This document shows, piece by piece, positions 14,229 to 16,529 of a stretch of 16,529 nt of DNA. A program made the position numbers and the translations under genes. Below the pieces are notes generated by a model, which was not told where the DNA came from, did no database searches, and worked only from the letters and a program-made list of their open reading frames with translations. The DNA is taken from contig CALBSO010000034.1 of assembly GCA_937968015.1 (NCBI GenBank), positions 1 through 16,529 of the forward strand, given 5' to 3'. This DNA comes from an uncultured Thermomicrobia bacterium. GTDB taxonomy: Bacteria > Chloroflexota > Chloroflexia > Thermomicrobiales > JALYUS01. Positions within the stretch are counted from its first letter, which is position 1. Every line of letters starts with the position of its first letter.

Positions 14229-15477
14229 ATGACCCCAGATGACGGCATTGATGCCCCAGTATACCGCCCGTCCAATCGCACGGCATATGCCTCGAAACCG
14301 CTGACCGTCACCCTGCTCGCCGGGATGCTCGTCGTGCACAACGCCCAGCGTACCGGCGTCGTCCCCCTCTTCACCGACCTGCAACAGCGGTTCGGCGTGG
14401 ACTACGCCGGTGTCGGCACGCTCTTCGTGGCGTATGTCCTCGGCTACGCAATCTTCCAGGCGATCGTCGGCCTCGTCGGCGACCGCTTCAACGCCCGGTC
14501 GCTCCTCTTCACCGGCCTGACGCTCAGCGCCCTCTTCTCGGCGGCGTTCGCCGGGACGCGCAACTATGAGTTCGCGCTGGTTGCCCGCTTCCTGCTCGGC
14601 GCGACAGGGGCCTTCCTCTACACCCCGGCGATGAAACTCGGCATCACCCTCTTCGCGCGGGAGGAGCGGGGCCGGGTGATGGGTATCTTGCAATCGGGCG
14701 CGGGCCTCGGCGCGGTGGGCGCGCTCATCCTCGTCCCGATCGGCGCGGCGCGCCTCGGCATGACGCGCGGACTGTTCACGCTGCCCGTCTTCACCACCGT
14801 CATCCTGATCGTCGCGACGGTAATGTTGCCCGATGCGCCGCCGCAGGAGCGCGCGGGGCGGTTCGTGGGCGCACACGGGCATTGGCTGGCGGCCAGACTT
14901 CTGGCAGTTGCTCGCGATCAGTTTCACGGGGATGCTTGCAACGTACGGTCTGCTCACCTGGCTGCCCACCTATCTGACCCAGACCTTCGGCTACTCCACA
15001 GTGCGCGCCGGGACGTTTACGTCCGCCTCGAATATCGCCCTCCTCGTCGCGGCACCGCTGGTCGGCATGCTCGCGGACCTCCCGCATGGAAGGACGCTGG
15101 TTGTACTCGGCGGATCGGCGCTCGCCTTCGCCTGCTACGTCGCCATCATACCGAAGGAGCCAATCGCCGTTATCTTCGTGATAACGATCCTTGTTGGCGT
15201 CAGCCTCGCAGCGACGACCGCGCCCTTGATGCTCTTGGCAGGGGAGCGATTCGCCACCGGCGAGACCGCTCGCGTCATTGCGCTGATGGCGACCGTCGCC
15301 CAGATCGGCGCGACGCTCGCCGGTGTCGTCTTCGGGTTGCTGCTCGCGCACAGCGATCGGTTCCAGGTGATCTGGATCGCCTGCGGGGCCCTCTCGCTCA
15401 TCCGTCTCATCCTGCTCATACCCTTCTTCCTCCACCGTCGCGAACGACGCCCCGAGAAAAGTCTCCACGTCGGTTAG
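14229..15477 (+). pseudogene. MFS transporter, frameshifted
   Basis: Together the two frames encode an approximately 415-aa major facilitator superfamily permease, a normal length for 12 membrane helices. The first frame starts at ATG 14229, two bases after the S9 stop, with AAGGA six bases upstream. It covers roughly helices 1-6, including DRFNARS between helices 2 and 3, up to LPDAPPQERAG. The second half (WQLLAISFTGMLATYGLL to the TAG at 15475) is read in the +1 frame. Deleting one base from the GGGG run at 14855-14858 joins the halves smoothly as RAGGSWAHTG. Either a sequencing or assembly indel or a real mutation would explain this. The original frame stays open to 15839, but that tail is not MFS-like. 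The transporter is last in the operon and may move a substrate or product of the hydrolases. Confidence 0.82.
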
Positions 15478-15479
15478 GG

Positions 15480-16088
15480 CAGGGCTTATTCAAAGTCGAG
15501 GAGGCCGATTGCCGTGAGCGCACGAGCGGGTTGGGCGGCATAGCGACGACAGGCAGCGGCGACGTTGGTTGCGCCGTGGAGGCGGGCCACACCGATCGCC
15601 GTGCTCCGCAGTGCCGCTATCACCTGCGGGATGTCGCCCGCCCGCACCGTCGAGCGGTCTTCGTCAAAGGTCACGTCGCGCATAAAGTGCAGCCGATTCT
15701 CGATGTGCCCGTGCTCACGCCACAAGACCAGCAGTTGGGCGGGCGCGGCGGCGGTCGAGGCGAGCGATGTGATGGCATACGCCCGCTCGGTGTGTGTCTT
15801 ACCCGTCGCCTCGTGCGTGATGCGCCGTTGCACACATAACGCTTGTGCGAACCCCGGCCAATCCACGTAGCCCGACACAACTCGGTGGACGCCCAAAGTG
15901 TCCGCCGCTCGATCTGTCCACCGTGCATCCACATCTCCGCGAGGGAGCCCAGCTACGTCGCAGATCGTTTGCGCGATGTCTGCCTGTTTGAACAGTGCAT
16001 CGGTCGTTACTACCCACCCGGTCGGCACCAGACGGGCGCGCAGATCGTCAATGGCGGTGGTCTCAGGCACACTTAGCCAGAACATACC
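15480..16088 (-). mobile_element. ISAs1-family insertion sequence remnant
   Basis: The left boundary is proposed at CAGGGCTTATTCAA (15480-15493), which resembles ISAs1-family terminal repeats beginning CAGGG and overlaps the transposase stop. It begins two bases after the MFS stop codon. The right boundary is set by the ISL3-like end at 16089, where recognisable ISAs1 coding sequence stops. The other ISAs1 terminus is not in the window. The boundaries rest on family knowledge, not on a matching repeat pair. Confidence 0.6.
15486..16088 (-). pseudogene. ISAs1-family transposase, truncated, internally deleted and frameshifted
   Basis: The C-terminal half of an ISAs1-type DDE transposase is clear: GWVVTTDALFKQADIAQTI, DWPGFAQALC, AYAITSLAS, WREHGHIENRLHFMRDVTF and APAQLLVL. 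Between AQTICDVAG and the next conserved block the usual segment with the KxNQ motif is missing. The following block, HGGQIERRTLWASTEL (about 15925-15878), is in a different frame from the rest, with a return to the main frame near 15871-15880. About the first half of the usual 370-400 residues is absent. The element therefore cannot make a working transposase. The open frame continues rightward to 16418, but that part is antisense to the ISL3 gene and is not real protein. Confidence 0.8.
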
Positions 16089-16159
16089 GGCTCTTCCGCA
16101 ATCGCCGTGAAGAGATGCATACCCTTTTACACTCCTTCGTGTCGCTGATCGCGCATGCG

Positions 16160-16167
16160 AAGGAGGT
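16160..16167 (+). promoter_or_regulatory. Strong Shine-Dalgarno for the truncated ISL3 transposase
   Basis: AAGGAGGT lies five bases before the ATG at 16173 and decides this start over the in-frame ATG at 16155, which would place the motif inside the gene. Confidence 0.6.
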
Positions 16168-16172
16168 TCCCC

Positions 16173-16457
16173 ATGCGTCTCACCGCTCTCTTCCCGCACT
16201 GGCACGGACTGCGCGTCAAGCATGTGTGCGTCGAGCGCGATCACCTCACCCTCATTGCCGAGACGATTCCCCGCGCAGCGCGTTGCCCGCTCTGCCATCG
16301 GGCCTCGCGGGCAGTCCACAGCCGGTATCAGCGCCGCGTCGCCGATCTCCCCTGCGGCGATCGCGCGGTGGGCATCAGCGGGAGGACGGCCTATCGCCTG
16401 AAGACCCTGAAGCGGCACATCCGCAGGGTTGAAACGCTCGCCGCAGCGACGCTATGA
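16173..16457 (+). CDS. Truncated ISL3-family transposase (zinc-finger N-terminus)
   Basis: A 94-aa product whose first 67 residues match the start of ISL3-family transposases: a short N-terminal strand region, then the zf-ISL3 first cysteine pair CPLC (38-41), VHSRYQRRVADLPCGDRAV. After Val66 the sequence leaves the family pattern, the second cysteine pair is missing, and the frame stops at 16457. A full protein would have 400 or more residues. The tail GISGRTAYRLKTLKRHIRR looks faintly like a helix-turn-helix, which could come from further along an ISL3 transposase after an internal deletion; this is speculative. A perfect AAGGAGGT (16160-16167) lies five bases before the ATG, so the fragment may be translated well but cannot transpose. 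An upstream ATG at 16155 lacks a ribosome binding site. Confidence 0.7.
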   Translation: MRLTALFPHWHGLRVKHVCVERDHLTLIAETIPRAARCPLCHRASRAVHSRYQRRVADLPCGDRAVGISGRTAYRLKTLKRHIRRVETLAAATL

Positions 16458-16529
16458 TACATGCGGGGCCCGGGCCTAAGTAGGTGCTGGTAAGTTCGCA
16501 CGCTTGGTGTACGCCTTGCGCGGACGGCT

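Larger units (their letters stand above)
16089..16529 (+). mobile_element. Left part of an ISL3-family element inserted in the ISAs1 remnant
   Basis: GGCTCTTCCGCAA at 16089-16101 resembles the GGCTCTT-type terminal repeats of ISL3-family elements. It sits exactly where ISAs1 coding similarity ends and 84 bases before a transposase start codon. The matching right repeat and the 8-bp target duplication (left copy would be AACATACC, 16081-16088) are not found before the window ends. The element is either deleted internally or continues outside. Confidence 0.5.

Noticed and set aside
14862..15839. Single 546-aa protein continuing in the first MFS frame
   Set aside because: After about 14858 this frame loses all membrane character, while the +1 frame continues the transporter.
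16089..16418. N-terminal half of the 310-aa frame on the minus strand
   Set aside because: It is antisense to the ISL3 zinc-finger gene and has no similarity to ISAs1 transposases.
1..16529. CRISPR arrays, tRNA and rRNA genes
   Set aside because: No regularly spaced repeats and no tRNA- or rRNA-like segments were seen; the repeated SPDG-coding segments belong to a beta-propeller.

Overview
The window is GC-rich bacterial DNA (about 60% by eye). It carries two divergent operons for peptide or amide uptake and breakdown, and it ends in mobile-element debris on the right. The Tat-dependent lipoprotein with a long Ala/Thr/Pro linker, and the overall style of the proteins, suggest a Chloroflexota bacterium of the Thermomicrobia/Sphaerobacter type. 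That assignment is inference; there is no rRNA or other marker gene.

Layout. Positions 1-34 hold the first codons of a minus-strand gene that runs off the left edge behind a strong ribosome binding site; 49-293 is intergenic with nothing recognisable. A long hairpin (294-339) closes a seven-gene minus-strand operon whose transcription runs from about 9008 leftward: Tat lipoprotein substrate-binding protein, two DppB/DppC-type permeases, an M20 metallopeptidase, an imidazolonepropionase/prolidase-like amidohydrolase, an Asp/Glu/hydantoin racemase-family protein, and a second paralogous amidohydrolase. No ABC ATPase genes are present. The plus-strand operon starts at 9114: an Lrp/AsnC-type regulator, an alpha/beta hydrolase, an M28-like protein, an S9 prolyl-oligopeptidase-type peptidase and an MFS transporter that is frameshifted at a run of four G. 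The two operons fire from back-to-back promoters whose -35 boxes form a 17-bp inverted repeat (9038-9054).

Inferred joint role: an oligopeptide, or a modified or cyclic amide-containing compound, enters through the ABC system or the MFS protein. Several unrelated hydrolase families then cleave it, and the racemase-family protein may correct stereochemistry. The Lrp-type regulator between the operons probably senses an amino acid or peptide product. The actual substrate cannot be read from sequence.

Right end. Two bases after the MFS stop begins a decayed ISAs1-like element (15480-16088). It is cut at 16089 by what looks like the left end of an ISL3-family element that carries only the zinc-finger start of its transposase. 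There are no tRNA, rRNA or CRISPR features.
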